A DNA stretch of 64,000 nucleotides from Euglena gracilis (lineage: Eukaryota > Euglenida > Euglenophyceae > Euglenales). The notes beneath the pieces are model-generated. The model was not told the origin of the DNA and did not search any database. It saw only the letters and a program-made list of their open reading frames with translations. The stretch covers positions 33,643,455 to 33,707,454 of the forward strand of contig CP154954.1 in assembly GCA_039621445.1 (NCBI GenBank), read 5' to 3'. The position numbers and the translations under genes were made by a program. This document shows positions 1 to 10,823 of this stretch, piece after piece (position 1 is the first letter of the stretch; each line of letters begins with the position of its first letter).

Positions 1-203
1 TCCGCGATGAAGCGCGCGGAGCTCTCCTCATACCCGTCAATCCGAATGCGGATTGGTTTCACCAACTATCCCATGTGTGTTTTCATTGGTGGGATTTACC
101 CGCTGATGTACCACTATTTGAGGATTTTTGTGGTATATTATTACCACCTGTTAAATAAATCATTTTTCGCGTTTGTTTCTTTGACGCATTCGGAATATCC
201 GAT

Positions 204-1163
204 TTGCGTGTGCCAAGATACCTTGGTACCAATGGGGATGCCACACCCTCAACGCAGATTTCTGCGGTCATTGAGAGTGCGGACCAACACCCCAAGTCTG
301 CTGACTATTGTTCGCGAATTACTCGCGAATTTCATGGTGTACTGGATAATCCAGTTTACGCCTGCGACATCGACCCCGCGATTCGCGGTCCGTTCGGTGT
401 ATGCAAAATCGAGCTCAAGGATGGCGCTAAACCCATGCACCGGAAATTTTTCCGTTGTTCGGGTGAACGCGAACAGGCTCTCAACGAGATGATTGAGAAG
501 CTCATCCAGCGGAAGTGGATTATCCCTTCCAAGAGCGAGTGGACATCACAAGCTTTTGTGGTGCCCAAACCCGCTGACCAGTCTGGTCAGAAGAAGTGGA
601 GACTAGTGCTGGATTACCGGTACCTGAACTCCCAAACGAAGGATGACCCCTTCCCGTTACCGCTGATCGAGGATTTGATCACAAAACAATCGGATAACTG
701 GTTGTGGTCAATCTTTGATCTGGAAGACGGTTTCCATCAGATGCATTTGCATCCTGATTCGCAACCGTACACGGCATTCGTGACATCCAAGGGTGTGTAC
801 CAATGGACGGTACTCCCCATGGGTGTTAAGAATGGCCCAGCCATGTTTCAACGCATGATCCAGTGGGTTTTGCGCGATTTACCGTTTGCTCTGGTGTACA
901 TCGATGATGTACTGGTGGGAACCCAACCGCCATCCGCGAAATCGGGCGAGGATATCCTCGACCCGCATTATCGCGATGTGCGCGCGGTATTATCCGCGTT
1001 CCAAAAGCATGTGCTTTTTGTGAAGGGTTCCAAAATGCACCTGTTTCGCAAGATTATTAAGTTTTGCGGACACATCCTGAGCAACGGGCAGCGTAAAGCC
1101 GCACCCAGTAAGATGGAGGCCATTAAGAAATGGACTCCTGAGGATCATCCTCTCGGACTTTGA
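204..1163 (+). CDS. Ty3-type reverse transcriptase fragment
   Basis: This 319-codon frame holds the RT fingers and palm of a retrotransposon polymerase. Visible motifs in order are: a GA.P..RKFFR..GERE segment before the polymerase core; a PSKSEW...FVVPKP strand; LVLDYRYLN; DPFPLPLIEDLI; the first catalytic aspartate in IFDLEDGFHQ (about residue 172); TAFVTSKGVYQWTVLPMGVKNGP; and the catalytic YIDDV box (Y232-V236, DNA 897-911). The frame ends at TGA after a KWTPEDHP segment, before any RNase H. The ATG at 204 is simply the first in frame, and the true protein probably starts upstream of the window. A Ty3-type RT core is certain by motif. Whether it is active is doubtful, because the C-terminal half of pol is missing here. 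Confidence 0.85.
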   Translation: MRVPRYLGTNGDATPSTQISAVIESADQHPKSADYCSRITREFHGVLDNPVYACDIDPAIRGPFGVCKIELKDGAKPMHRKFFRCSGEREQALNEMIEKLIQRKWIIPSKSEWTSQAFVVPKPADQSGQKKWRLVLDYRYLNSQTKDDPFPLPLIEDLITKQSDNWLWSIFDLEDGFHQMHLHPDSQPYTAFVTSKGVYQWTVLPMGVKNGPAMFQRMIQWVLRDLPFALVYIDDVLVGTQPPSAKSGEDILDPHYRDVRAVLSAFQKHVLFVKGSKMHLFRKIIKFCGHILSNGQRKAAPSKMEAIKKWTPEDHPLGL

Positions 1164-1167
1164 GCAT

Positions 1168-4100
1168 ATGCTCAGGTTCAAGGAGGAGCTGGAGGACGAA
1201 GGCTGGCGAATGCAGCATGATTACCATGTTGCAGGAAACCGCCCCGTCACTCCTCCACAAGCAGTCATCGATGTGGTATTACGCCACACCGAGAACCGAG
1301 TCAGACTATTCCATTACGGAATAGATCTGTACGCCTTCGAAGGTGAAGGTGGCAGACCCTTGCTGGATGCCCAGCCGGGTTTCTGGGAACTCTGGTTTTG
1401 GCTGGGATACCCCTGCCAGAACTGGGGTCTCTTCAGCGATTCCACTGGTCGCAGTTACCTGCACCAGTTGGGTTTTCGGGACCAGCGTTTGTTGGCCCGA
1501 AGGCTGAAGGCAGTCTTCGACTGTATTCATACAGTCGGACCCCTCGGCGTGCAGTGGGAATTCTACCCACTACACCCCGACATCGAACGCCTGATCGAGG
1601 TGTTGTGGTGCAACAACCTTCAGGTATGGCTGGTGAGCCGTTACGGCTCCACCTTCCGCGTTAGGCCTGTTTCCCTGGCTTACCCGCAGAGGTATGACCT
1701 CTGTTGTAAGTACTGCCGGCAGGAATTTCCTGTCGACTTCTGGGGATTCGGCGTGCGCGGAAGTCCTCCACCGCCTCGGGATAACCCGGGCCTGGAGATG
1801 GGACGCCGCATGCTTATGCATGTGTGCCGCGACGCCCCGGATGTCCAGGGCAAAAGTCGCCGCGTCCACAAGCAGCGTATTTTTATGCTGCAGCAGTTCT
1901 GGTGGCGAGCCTGGACCACCTATGTCATGGAGGTGTATATACATCTCCGTGACCCCCAGGACGATAGGCCTGGTATGGAAAGCCTGCCACCGGATTACGG
2001 TGACGCCATCGAGGGTCCTCGTCGTCGGATTCTCGGCCACCTGCGCCCCAACTGGCACCTGGCTGATATCAGCCTGGAGGAACATTTGCGGCGACAGTTT
2101 GGCGGTACCCTCGACCGGGAGGTATTCCTTCCGCTGATGTCTCACCCGAAGGCCATCCTCGACCAGCGTATGCCGATTCTGGCATGCGTTCAGGAGTTCG
2201 AGGAGGGCTTTTTCGAGGTCTGGGAGGACACGCGTTACCGCGGCTTCCTGGGCCCGAACAGGCCTGCCAACGCCTGGGTGCAGCCATCATGGCCGCCACC
2301 CTGGCCCAACAGCGCCAGTAGCAGTACGCTGGCCTTTTACAGGCTGGCGGATGCCCAGGGATGCCGATGGCACCCCGACGATCCTCGTTCGCCCGAGGAT
2401 CTGCGCGCCTTCATCGCCCCAGAGGATGAACCTCTGGCGCGAAGGAGACGTGAGGCGTCAGTCGCTTCCACCACTGCGATTCCGCGGCGGGAGGAACGCG
2501 ACCGCAGCCCCTCTGTCACCATACTGGAGGCAACGCCGCCGTCTCCGACAGGAACGGCTGTATCCTTCGTCTCTGCCCCGCGAGCGGCAGGGGAACGATC
2601 GGTTTCCCCGGCTCCCGCGGCGGCTTCCGTCTGTCCACCGGTAGGTGGAGACCAGGAACTACCTGAGGAGGTAGGTGAGAACGTGGAGGATATCCTCTAC
2701 GCTGCTCTGCCTACTCTGGCACAGCCTAGGCCAGACGAAGCACCTGCAGGGGATATACCTGTGGCTGCAACGCCTGTCCCGACGGCTGAGCCCCCAGCCG
2801 AGGTGACTGGTATGGTCGTCGAGGATATCCTCGAAGATCCTGCCAGCCCCACAGCACGCACCTCGTTAGGAGGCCGTGTGCTCGGCGCCGTGGTCACTGG
2901 CATTACTGCCGTGGCTGCTGCACTAACGCCACGAGGTGGAGGCGTAGCATCAAGCTCCGCCGCCGAGGTCGTGGAGACACCAGATGTTGGTGTCCCCGCA
3001 CCCCCATCTCCGGCAGCAGTGCAACCACCATCAGGGGATGAACCCCAGGCGACAGAGCCATCTGTCGCACAGGCTACAGCGGAGGATCAACCTCCCGTAG
3101 CACCTGCGCCAGCGGTTGTGGAGGATCAACCTCCTAGACCAGATGTCGAAATGGAAGTGGAGGAGATACCCCCACGACCACCGACACCGCGCAGGGTCCC
3201 TGCCGTCCCGAGGACAATGGCAGAGTTTCTGGGAGCGCCAGCGCCTGTGGAAGCACCGATTCCGGTGACGACCACAGTGCCACGCTTCGTCGGACAGGAT
3301 GAACCTGTTCGGCGACGGCCGGCTGAACAACCCCAGGAACGAGTGCCAACCCCTCGGAGCGTCATGCGGGACCCAGCGGTCAGTATGCCCGCTTCGCCCA
3401 GACGGCAAACGTCTACTCCGGCACCATCGGCTCCTGATACCAGGAGTAAGCCGCAGGCGTCGCCTCCTGATTCCGGGAGTGCGAAGCCGAAAGGAGGCAA
3501 ACCGGGTGCTGCACCCTGTAAGCCCCCTTCCAAAGGCGGTGATGGGAAACCACCACCGAAAGGTGGCGCTGGAGGTCAGACTGGCGGACAGCCGAAAGGC
3601 CAAACGACAATGCACGACTATTCGGCCGTTGCATCGTCCGGGTACGGCCAGAGCAAACCGAAAGGTAAGGCTCGTGGTCGACAGGCCCAGTCTTCCGCCG
3701 GATCGACGGATGAGGAGCAGGATGAACCTGCTTCACCTCCTGTGTCTGCGGATGCCCAGCTCTGGACCCAGGATATCCTGACCAGACTAGGTACCGTGGA
3801 AGAGAGGACGAAGAAACTGGCTGCTATTAGGCACCAGACAGGGTCACTGAATCGATGGATTCAGCCCCTCTTCGTCCGCGGAGAACCTTTCCACTATGTC
3901 CCGGAACATACCTGGACATTCTGGAACAGGCGCTCACCCAGAGTACTGGCACAGTACTTTGGCGAGGACTGCGTGTTGGATTTCCAGCACGGCACGTCCT
4001 TTGCCTGGACGTGCACCGTGTGCCACCATGTGCGGCACAACCAACCGCTTGTGCATGTGTGCAAGCGGCAGGTGCAATCTTCGTGGTTCCACCACAGGGC

Positions 4101-4992
4101 ATATGTGCCGAACTGTGTGGCGCTCGTATGTGGCGAGTGCCTGAATGCCTGGAAGCACAGCTTGAACTACTCCTACAGTGAGAATGCTCACGACAGGGAT
4201 ATCCCTGCCTTGTGCATCAACTGTATAGGAGGCAAGTTCGTGCAGACTGCTGATGGAGCAGTCGCCACCATTGTCCCCCAGCACTGGGAGACATTGGAGA
4301 AGTGGAAGAAGGAGTACAAGCAGGTGGAAGGCCGCCTGAAGCACTCCGACTTCCGAAAGGTAGAAAGCTACCGCCACACGGGAATGGCCCGTGAGTTCCA
4401 GATCGACGCTGGGGCAATGCGCCTCGCCGTCGAGGAACACGCCAAGGTAAGAATGCCTTACCTCTGGACTGATGGCGACTGGGAGACACAGGTTTACCCC
4501 CTGTTCTCCAAGCGTCAGCATGGCGGATACGCCTTGCCACTGTGGCCTCCTGAAGAACACGATTTGGTGGACTTCAGAGGTTGGTTGGCGGCTGTATTAC
4601 GGCCCCATACCGCAAGAGCTCGGACAGCGAGGTGGATGTATGACATCAACTTCAAGCAGACCCCGGGGATGCCCCCGCAGGTGCCTGCGAATCACCCCCG
4701 GATGAATTACATCATCTGGCCGGTGATGCTGCCCAGAATTTTCTGGGAGCAACTCCAACGTTATCTTCAGCATCATGCTGAACGTACCAGGGAGAAGCTG
4801 CCGGATAATTGGATCAAGGACTGGGAGACCCCTTCCTTTGATGTCAACGATCCGGAGCTCAACACCATTCGGAGTGAATCAGCTCCGCCGCGTTCCCCAC
4901 GCCAACTGGAGTTGGTTGAGGACCCATTAGGGGACCCCCAACACGACTACTGGCGTGAGGTGCGCGAACGCCCAGCCGATAAAGGCAGGTGA
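1168..4992 (+). CDS. 1,274-aa zinc-finger/proline-rich ORF of retroelement
   Basis: This is a single uninterrupted reading frame, the longest in the window. I do not recognise its family. The first 400 residues are rich in Trp and Arg and include a CxxC pair (C180/C183, in CCKYCRQEF) followed by H and C residues. Residues of about 430-880 are a Pro/Ala/Glu-rich linker ending in Gly/Lys/Pro-rich stretches. The last 380 residues contain a second cysteine cluster, beginning WTCTVCHH near residue 949 and continuing through LVCGECLNAW and LCINCIGG, which resembles a multi-zinc domain. It starts five bases after the RT frame ends and in a different frame. It could be a gag-like or accessory ORF of the retroelement, or a host-derived passenger. 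No catalytic motif is visible. Confidence 0.75.
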   Translation: MLRFKEELEDEGWRMQHDYHVAGNRPVTPPQAVIDVVLRHTENRVRLFHYGIDLYAFEGEGGRPLLDAQPGFWELWFWLGYPCQNWGLFSDSTGRSYLHQLGFRDQRLLARRLKAVFDCIHTVGPLGVQWEFYPLHPDIERLIEVLWCNNLQVWLVSRYGSTFRVRPVSLAYPQRYDLCCKYCRQEFPVDFWGFGVRGSPPPPRDNPGLEMGRRMLMHVCRDAPDVQGKSRRVHKQRIFMLQQFWWRAWTTYVMEVYIHLRDPQDDRPGMESLPPDYGDAIEGPRRRILGHLRPNWHLADISLEEHLRRQFGGTLDREVFLPLMSHPKAILDQRMPILACVQEFEEGFFEVWEDTRYRGFLGPNRPANAWVQPSWPPPWPNSASSSTLAFYRLADAQGCRWHPDDPRSPEDLRAFIAPEDEPLARRRREASVASTTAIPRREERDRSPSVTILEATPPSPTGTAVSFVSAPRAAGERSVSPAPAAASVCPPVGGDQELPEEVGENVEDILYAALPTLAQPRPDEAPAGDIPVAATPVPTAEPPAEVTGMVVEDILEDPASPTARTSLGGRVLGAVVTGITAVAAALTPRGGGVASSSAAEVVETPDVGVPAPPSPAAVQPPSGDEPQATEPSVAQATAEDQPPVAPAPAVVEDQPPRPDVEMEVEEIPPRPPTPRRVPAVPRTMAEFLGAPAPVEAPIPVTTTVPRFVGQDEPVRRRPAEQPQERVPTPRSVMRDPAVSMPASPRRQTSTPAPSAPDTRSKPQASPPDSGSAKPKGGKPGAAPCKPPSKGGDGKPPPKGGAGGQTGGQPKGQTTMHDYSAVASSGYGQSKPKGKARGRQAQSSAGSTDEEQDEPASPPVSADAQLWTQDILTRLGTVEERTKKLAAIRHQTGSLNRWIQPLFVRGEPFHYVPEHTWTFWNRRSPRVLAQYFGEDCVLDFQHGTSFAWTCTVCHHVRHNQPLVHVCKRQVQSSWFHHRAYVPNCVALVCGECLNAWKHSLNYSYSENAHDRDIPALCINCIGGKFVQTADGAVATIVPQHWETLEKWKKEYKQVEGRLKHSDFRKVESYRHTGMAREFQIDAGAMRLAVEEHAKVRMPYLWTDGDWETQVYPLFSKRQHGGYALPLWPPEEHDLVDFRGWLAAVLRPHTARARTARWMYDINFKQTPGMPPQVPANHPRMNYIIWPVMLPRIFWEQLQRYLQHHAERTREKLPDNWIKDWETPSFDVNDPELNTIRSESAPPRSPRQLELVEDPLGDPQHDYWREVRERPADKGR

Positions 4993-5885
4993 GGTGTCTG
5001 TCAGCGCCAATGCGGCGTCTTTCAGCACCCTCGTCGGGTATTCGCCTGACACCCTGTTTGAGTATTCGCCCGAACAGCCCCTTCGAAGACCCTTTGCGGT
5101 ATTCGCCGCTAGTAAGTTCCCACCGGGATGCTGCCATGTGCAGGATTCCGTGCGCATGCATGCACACCCCTCTCCCCTCTCCCCTCTTGCGGGCGTGCGA
5201 CACGCAGCGCACAGGGCCGACGGCCTCTTTTCCTTTCCCTTTCTTTTCTTTTCGGCCGTTTGAGGCCTTAAGGCTGCCAGACAGCACAACTTTTCTGGCC
5301 TAAGCCAACCCCCCACTCCACTCTACTTTTCCCCCCGGGGCAAATGCTGTCGCCGGCAGTTGGTTTTGTAGAGTAGGATTTCCTTTTGCGTGGTCAGGTT
5401 TGACTGGCCATGCGCCCTGCCCAGGTTTGACTGGTCAGAGGCCCCCTCCTTCCACACCCTCCCCAGGGGTTTTCCTGGAATGCCCATGGACCCAACCCCA
5501 AGTGCCTTGGGCACACCCAAACTGGGTGGATGGGTTTGCTTGGCAAGGAAACCTGCCAGCCCCATTTTCCCCAGTGGGCTATAATATACTATATACCCAT
5601 AAGCCACCGCAGAATAGGTGAAACCATTTTGCGCGTTTTAGGCTTTTTGGGTCCCCTCCTTTCCGCCCCCCCCCCCTTGGAGTGGACCCCTGTGCGACGG
5701 AAAGGGCCCCTGTGGATGCGCCAGGGTGCACCTCCCACAGACCAGGTCTGTGTCCGAAATCCCTGTGGCCAGAATGCCTGGTCCAAAGGGGAAATCGGGC
5801 ATAGCCCTGGGAGGGGGATGTGTACCAGGCGTATGCTTCTGTCCCCTTCCGTTGAGGAATTTAGGATGGAAGCAGATCCTATTAG
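4993..5885. other. Non-coding stretch 3' of retroelement
   Basis: I see no convincing gene here. It contains a pyrimidine-rich run near 5,230-5,260, a degenerate repeat of a GGTTTGACTGG motif near 5,397-5,435, and C-rich sequence near 5,665. No terminal repeat matching the start of the window was found. Confidence 0.4.
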
Positions 5886-5903
5886 GATAGAATATTAGAT
5901 GGA

Positions 5904-5943
<40 letters not shown>

Positions 5944-6083
5944 GGTATTAGATAGAATATTATTAGATAGAATGATTATTAGATAGAATGGGTATTATTA
6001 GATAGAATTATTAGATAGAATTAGTGTTATTATTAGATTATTAGATAGAATTATTATTAGATAGAATCCTATTAGATAGAATG
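5886..6083. repeat. ATT microsatellite plus TTAGATAGAAT minisatellite
   Basis: An (ATT)n tract at about 5,906-5,943 runs into a degenerate tandem array built on ATTAGATAGAAT with variable ATT insertions, about ten copies. It has no coding potential. Confidence 0.9.
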
Positions 6084-6337
6084 GGTGCCCCTTCTCTCTC
6101 CACAGGTGGTATTCTTCTGATACCTTTTCCTTCCTTTCCTTGGACCGGACTTGGATTTCCAGTCCGTCCTCCCCGCATTGCTCCGTGCTTTGCTTCTTGG
6201 GAAGTGGGAAAAGGGTTTTTACTGTTACTCTGATTTTCAGTTCCCAAGTAGGTGCGCCAAGGCGAAAGCGAAGGCTTTTGGGAATTGGGAAAGGGGAATT
6301 GGGAATTAGACGTACACTGATTTCTCCAGCAGCATCC

Positions 6338-6997
6338 TTAGCTTCTTGGTGGCCACTGTGGGTCCACCCTGCTGGTCTCCAAGGTTTCCATGTATAAATT
6401 TTTTTCCATAATCCATATTGTGGTCTTCCAGGCTTGATTTCTTCTTGGCCTCCAACCCCATTGGAAATCTAGGGGGGCTGCTGTGGCCCCCCTTGTCCCC
6501 TTGAGAGGGGCTGTTGTGATAGATGAATTGGGGGGGTTGGGCAGACCTTTTCTGCCCCATCCTGAGGGGATTTGCTTGTGAAACTGGTCCCCATGGCCCC
6601 TGTGGTGTTGACCTCCTTGGCCTTTATTCCATCTCCCCATCTTCTGGCCAATTTGTGCCCAGGCTGCTGGGCGCCTTTGGGGGAGATGCCCCTGATGTGT
6701 GGGCTTTGATTGTCCAATTGTGAAGCATTTTGGGCCCCCATGGCCCAGTCTTGGCCCACCAAGGGCTGGGGCTGGCTTCTGTCTTCTTGGCCTTCTGGCC
6801 ACAGTGGTCCAAGGACCGTGGCCGTCATTGGTGGGGTTTTTGTGCTGTGAAATTTTTGGGGTGGGGGGCTGGGTGGGAAGAACGGCCACGGTTTGCCACG
6901 TGTTGACCGCATCTCCAAGGTCTCCAGCTGCTGCGGCCACTCCTCCAGGACGTCCGTGGCCATATAATTCCAATTTCTTCTCCACTGCATTGCTCAT
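6338..6997 (-). CDS. Hypothetical 219-codon ORF (weak)
   Basis: This open frame of unusual length for the region starts with ATG on the minus strand. Its product is rich in Pro, Gln, Gly and basic residues, with a WTTVARRPRRQK-like segment of the kind seen in LINE ORF1 linkers. There is no recognised domain, no splice evidence and no homologue I can name. A chance ORF in G/C-biased sequence is a real alternative. Confidence 0.25.
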   Translation of the reverse strand: MSNAVEKKLELYGHGRPGGVAAAAGDLGDAVNTWQTVAVLPTQPPTPKISQHKNPTNDGHGPWTTVARRPRRQKPAPALGGPRLGHGGPKCFTIGQSKPTHQGHLPQRRPAAWAQIGQKMGRWNKGQGGQHHRGHGDQFHKQIPSGWGRKGLPNPPNSSITTAPLKGTRGATAAPLDFQWGWRPRRNQAWKTTIWIMEKNLYMETLETSRVDPQWPPRS

Positions 6998-7308
6998 CGA
7001 AGTCGAAATTGAAATTTGACAATTGACTTCTCAATTGATAGTCGTCTGGTTCGTGCTCTGGAGACTGAATTGATATTGACTTCTTTTCTCAGTTCTTCCT
7101 CGTTCGTGAACTCTGTTCTTTTCTTCTGGCTGTCGAAGGGCAAGTTAAGAGTCAGCCAACTCCGGCGACAAAAGGCACTACGCGGGGCCTCCTAGCCCAG
7201 CGCACCAAAACAATCGCGCAACCAAACGCCGGCGAGCAAGGCATGCCATTGGCCTCACAATGGCAAAGTGCGGAGCCCGAGGTGTCTCGGTCAAGGCAGG
7301 GGTGCCGT

Positions 7309-7445
7309 GATGGAGGAAGCTGCGATGAGGGGGGAAATTCAGGGACAGCTGAGCTGGGTAGCCCAATTGGCCGGCCCGGCCTCCGGCCGGGCTGGACCCG
7401 ACTGCATTTCACTTCACCCCCGGGGGCTTCCAGCCTGAATTTGGG
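7309..7445 (+). repeat. Dispersed repeat, copy 1 (partner at 15,843)
   Basis: The segment containing GGAGGAAGCTG.GATGA, then GAGCTGGG.AGCCCA and CCGGGCTGGACCC, reappears at 15,843-15,975 in the same order and orientation. The copies differ by substitutions and a tandem expansion of GGCAGCCCAGTT in the second. Confidence 0.75.
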
Positions 7446-8147
7446 CTGCTGGCTGGCTGGACCCCCCCGGGGGGTAGGGCTTAAGAAATTCCCTAGTATG
7501 GTACTAATTTCCCATCCTCGGCTTTCGGGAAGGAAGAAGGCCGAGGCCTCGGTTCCCTTGGCAGGCCATCCACCCCATGGATACCCCTGAGAAAAAGCAG
7601 GTGAGCCGGCCAAAACGGGAAAAACCTCGGAAATGCGAAACACTGATGATTTTTGATTGCGCGGCATTTGATCAACAGGCTGCGAGAAAACGTTGAGTGC
7701 AGCCAAAAGGTCGACACACAAATGTGTGTATGGGTTAGTCCTGTCCACTCCTCAGAACCTGAAGAAATGAGCAAATGCTGTTTCTTCAAGGGGCCACTCA
7801 GGCACAGAAGCCGCATTCCAGTAAGCTGTCCATTCCAGTGAGCTTAACTCGTCTGATTCCCTGGGGTTGGGATCACACAATTTCTCACCAACCACCGCGG
7901 CCATAACTGCTTTTGTTCTGTCTTGAAAAAAATTCCTGCAACAGACCTCCCCCAAGAGGGGAGGTATGCTGAAATAGAGTTCGGGCTGGACAAAAAACTT
8001 CTTTTCGAAAATCGGTCAAAGATGACCAAAAAATGGCATTATTCGATCGTTTTTTGGTTCTCACTTCAATTTTTTGGCTGAAAAATGCCAAACCAGCTCG
8101 CTGGATTTGGGGCTTTGGGGGCATTTTGGGGGGGGGGGGGTTGTGGG

Positions 8148-8552
8148 CAGGCTTTTGCTTAAGGACCCCCGGGTACTGGCTAGCCAATCGGCTAGACACT
8201 GGAAAAAGTGGACTAGCTAGACCCCCCCCCTCCCCCCCGGGGTCCCCGGACTGGAAAAAAAATTTTCCTCCGGCGCACAGCGCCGGAGGAAAAATGAGGT
8301 TTTTAACAGGTTTTTGGCTGATCTTGCTCCAAAAATTCCCAAAAATGGCCAAAAACGGGCATTTTTGGCCATTTTTGGGGGTCCCAAAAAAATTTTCGGC
8401 GCTTCGCGCCGGTCACTGGAAAAAATTTTTCCACTAGCTAGCCCTGCCAGCAGACCCGGGGGGGTCTGCTAGAAAACCCACTAGCCAAATTTGGACTAGC
8501 TGCAGTCCAGCCCCCCCAGGGGGGGTACTGCAATCCCTTAAGCAAAAGCCTG
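8148..8552. mobile_element. Foldback (MITE-like) element, copy 1
   Basis: A 405-bp unit starts with CAGGCTTTTGCTTAAGG and ends with its exact inverse complement at 8,536-8,552. Inside are smaller palindromes (CTAGCC/GGCTAG, GCTAGTCC-type, poly-C/poly-G runs) and two hairpins with GGCGC arms near 8,270 and 8,400. A near-identical unit lies at 23,324-23,726 and a truncated right half at 13,368-13,489. It has no coding capacity, which is typical of a non-autonomous foldback element. Confidence 0.8.
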
Positions 8553-8784
8553 GTTGTGGGTGAAAATTTCTTTTCAAGAATCTTGGCTTTTTTCATTCCT
8601 GGACCATTTGAAAGCAAATTTCAGATGGTTTCAACCAGAAGAGCGATCACAATTGGTCGTTTTGCAGATTTTTTTATGAAATTGCCCCCCCCCAAAAGCA
8701 AAGGAAAAAAGGCTGGGTTCGATATAAGGAGAGGGGGGGTGGTCCGGACCCCCCCTGCGGGCCAGGGGGGGGGGGGTGGGGGGC

Positions 8785-9075
8785 CCACCTAAACAGTGGC
8801 GCGGTCAGGGTGACCGATTTGGCCCGGCGCAAAGCGCCGGGCCGAAAATTTTTGACCCCCCCAAAACGACCAAAAGTGCCATTTTGCGCACTTTTTGGGC
8901 AAAAATTGGCCAAAATGCAAAAATTTTCGCTTCGCGCCGGAGGAAAAAATTGTCCCTTTTTTGGGGTGGTCCCGGGTACCCCCCCGGGTCGGGGTGGGGG
9001 GGGGGGTGGGCCAGGAGGGCGGTGGGGGGGGACACCCCCCACCTAAACCATGTATGCCCTCCTTATATCGAACCC
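8785..9075. repeat. Dispersed G-rich repeat, copy 1
   Basis: The unit begins AGTGGCGCGGTC.GGGTGACCGATTT and continues through a gap-tolerant match (CCAAAA.GCCATTTTG...GGGCAAAAA...TTTTTGGGG, then GGGTACCCCCCC) to CACCTAAACCATGTATGCCCTCC. The same order is found at 48,745-48,960, with the last motif near 49,340. It contains a GGCGCAAAGCGCC hairpin. It is non-coding. Confidence 0.7.
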
Positions 9076-9199
9076 TGCTGGACCCCCCGGGGTAAATGCG
9101 ATGTCGCCCCTCGATCGAAAGCTCTTTTCATCAAGACGTCCAACGATGGCTTCAGAATTCAGCCACGACGCACAGATCTCTTATTCCGAAATTCCGGAA

Positions 9200-10800
9200 A
9201 ATTAAACAGAGCCTGACTTCACTCAGACATTACATGGAACCTGCAGCAGGTCGGTCGATCTGACTGAAAAATAGCTTTAATAAGGTTCGCGAAAACCCAA
9301 AAGTTGCGAATCCATGAGCTAAACAATAATCTCGAATTACAATCTGGACAAAAACAACAGGAATAGAAATGAAGCCAATTTCTCCTGTCATTTTCTCCGG
9401 CGTTTTTTTTCACCCAGAAATTTTTACACCCTTTGTTGAGCTTTCAGTGTAATCAAATCTCAGACACAAAAACACAGGGTTGTGAAATGTGGTCAGTTTC
9501 CGGGGTCTTCTTTGCATGAAAAGAAACCTCAAAGAAGACCACCACAGAAATCGTTGCGAAAGATCTTTATCACAAGAACCACAAAATGGCCACAATTTCC
9601 GAAATTTTAATTTATTTATTCATTTTTCCAAATTGAAATCTACCCAACATTTTTTTTGTGTTTCTTCCCAGTCATTTTTGTTTCCCATCATTTTTTGTCT
9701 GGAGCACAGGTTCCAGGTGCAGAGCAGGGGTTTTTTTAAAGACCGGGGGGGAGGGGGGGTCCCTGGAGGGGGGACCCCCCGGAGGGGTCCCGGGGGACCC
9801 ACAAAAAAATGGCCGAAAAATCGCGAAAAGTGCTAAAAATAGCATTTTTTCTGCGCCTGCAGCGCCGAAAAGTATATCCCACCCCCCTCCGGGGGGACCC
9901 CCCGGGGGGGGGGGGGGCTCGGCCGGACCCACCCCCCCCTGCCCCCCCGGGGTCCACGACTAAAAAAAAACCCTGGTCCAGAGGTAGTTTGGTGACCCTC
10001 CCAGGTCGGCGAACATTTCAAAATATCTGGCACCAGGCTTCCTTTTTTTTTTAAAAAAGGAGTACCAGGGATCATTTTTAAGGCGAGAGTTTTCGAAAAG
10101 GTTACCCCCCTGGTCAGGACACAAAACTGACTGCAGTGACCCCTGCCTGCTGTATCAAGCATCCCATAGCACAAGGCCACCCCCTGGTGGCAAGATGCCT
10201 GCTGTGTTCAAATCCCCCCCGTGGCCCAACTCAGAAGATTGTTCTCAGCTGGCTGTGTGGTGAATGTCACCGCGGCAATTACTCACGGGGTTGGTTGGTT
10301 CGTAGTCATGCCAATGTCCTGAACCATGTCAAAACAAAATTGGATATTTTCAACATTAAAATTGATCAAAAATGGCCTGCCGGCTTCCCCTCCGTCCCCC
10401 AACAGGAACCGGCCGGACCCACCCCCCTCCCCCTCCCTCCCCCCCAGGGTTTCCAAGACAAAAAAAACCCTGGCTGGGAATTTTTGATTTGGAAAAATTC
10501 CCCATTTTCGGCCCCAATTCTTCCTTCAAAATTTCAATTCAAAATGCCCCCCCCCTGCTGGGGACATTTTGGGGACAGCTTAAAAATTGGGCAAAAAAGG
10601 ACAAAAAAAAGAAGTGGCAGGGACCCGGGAGGGCACAGCCGCCCCCGGACAGCCAAATTTTCACCCATTTTTCCCATCTCCCTTAGAACCCTCATGCGCA
10701 TCAGAGGGGGGGGCACTTGCCAGTGGGGGCACCAATTTTTTCAACACCTCGGGGCGCCAACAAAATGGGACAGGTTTCCCAAATAGATCTGATTCATTTA
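9200..10800. other. Non-coding, G/C-homopolymer-rich stretch
   Basis: I found no gene. It holds long G/C homopolymer islands near 9,740-9,970 and 10,420-10,720, separated by A/T-rich sequence. Downstream (minus-strand sense) of the OSCP stop codon at 10,824 it would include that gene's 3' UTR. Confidence 0.4.
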
Positions 10801-10823
10801 CACAGCAGGGAAGCACACCGTGA

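Larger units (their letters stand above)
1..4992 (+). mobile_element. Partial Ty3-type retroelement (left end outside window)
   Basis: A recognisable Ty3/gypsy-type reverse transcriptase fragment is followed five bases later by a long ORF with zinc-finger-like cysteines and a proline-rich centre. No second long terminal repeat, primer-binding site, RNase H or integrase was recognised, so the element is either truncated at the window edge or rearranged. The RT reading frame stops right after the palm/thumb junction, where a complete element would continue into the connection and RNase H. This suggests an internal deletion or fusion. Assignment to Ty3-type rests on the RT motifs only. Confidence 0.6.
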
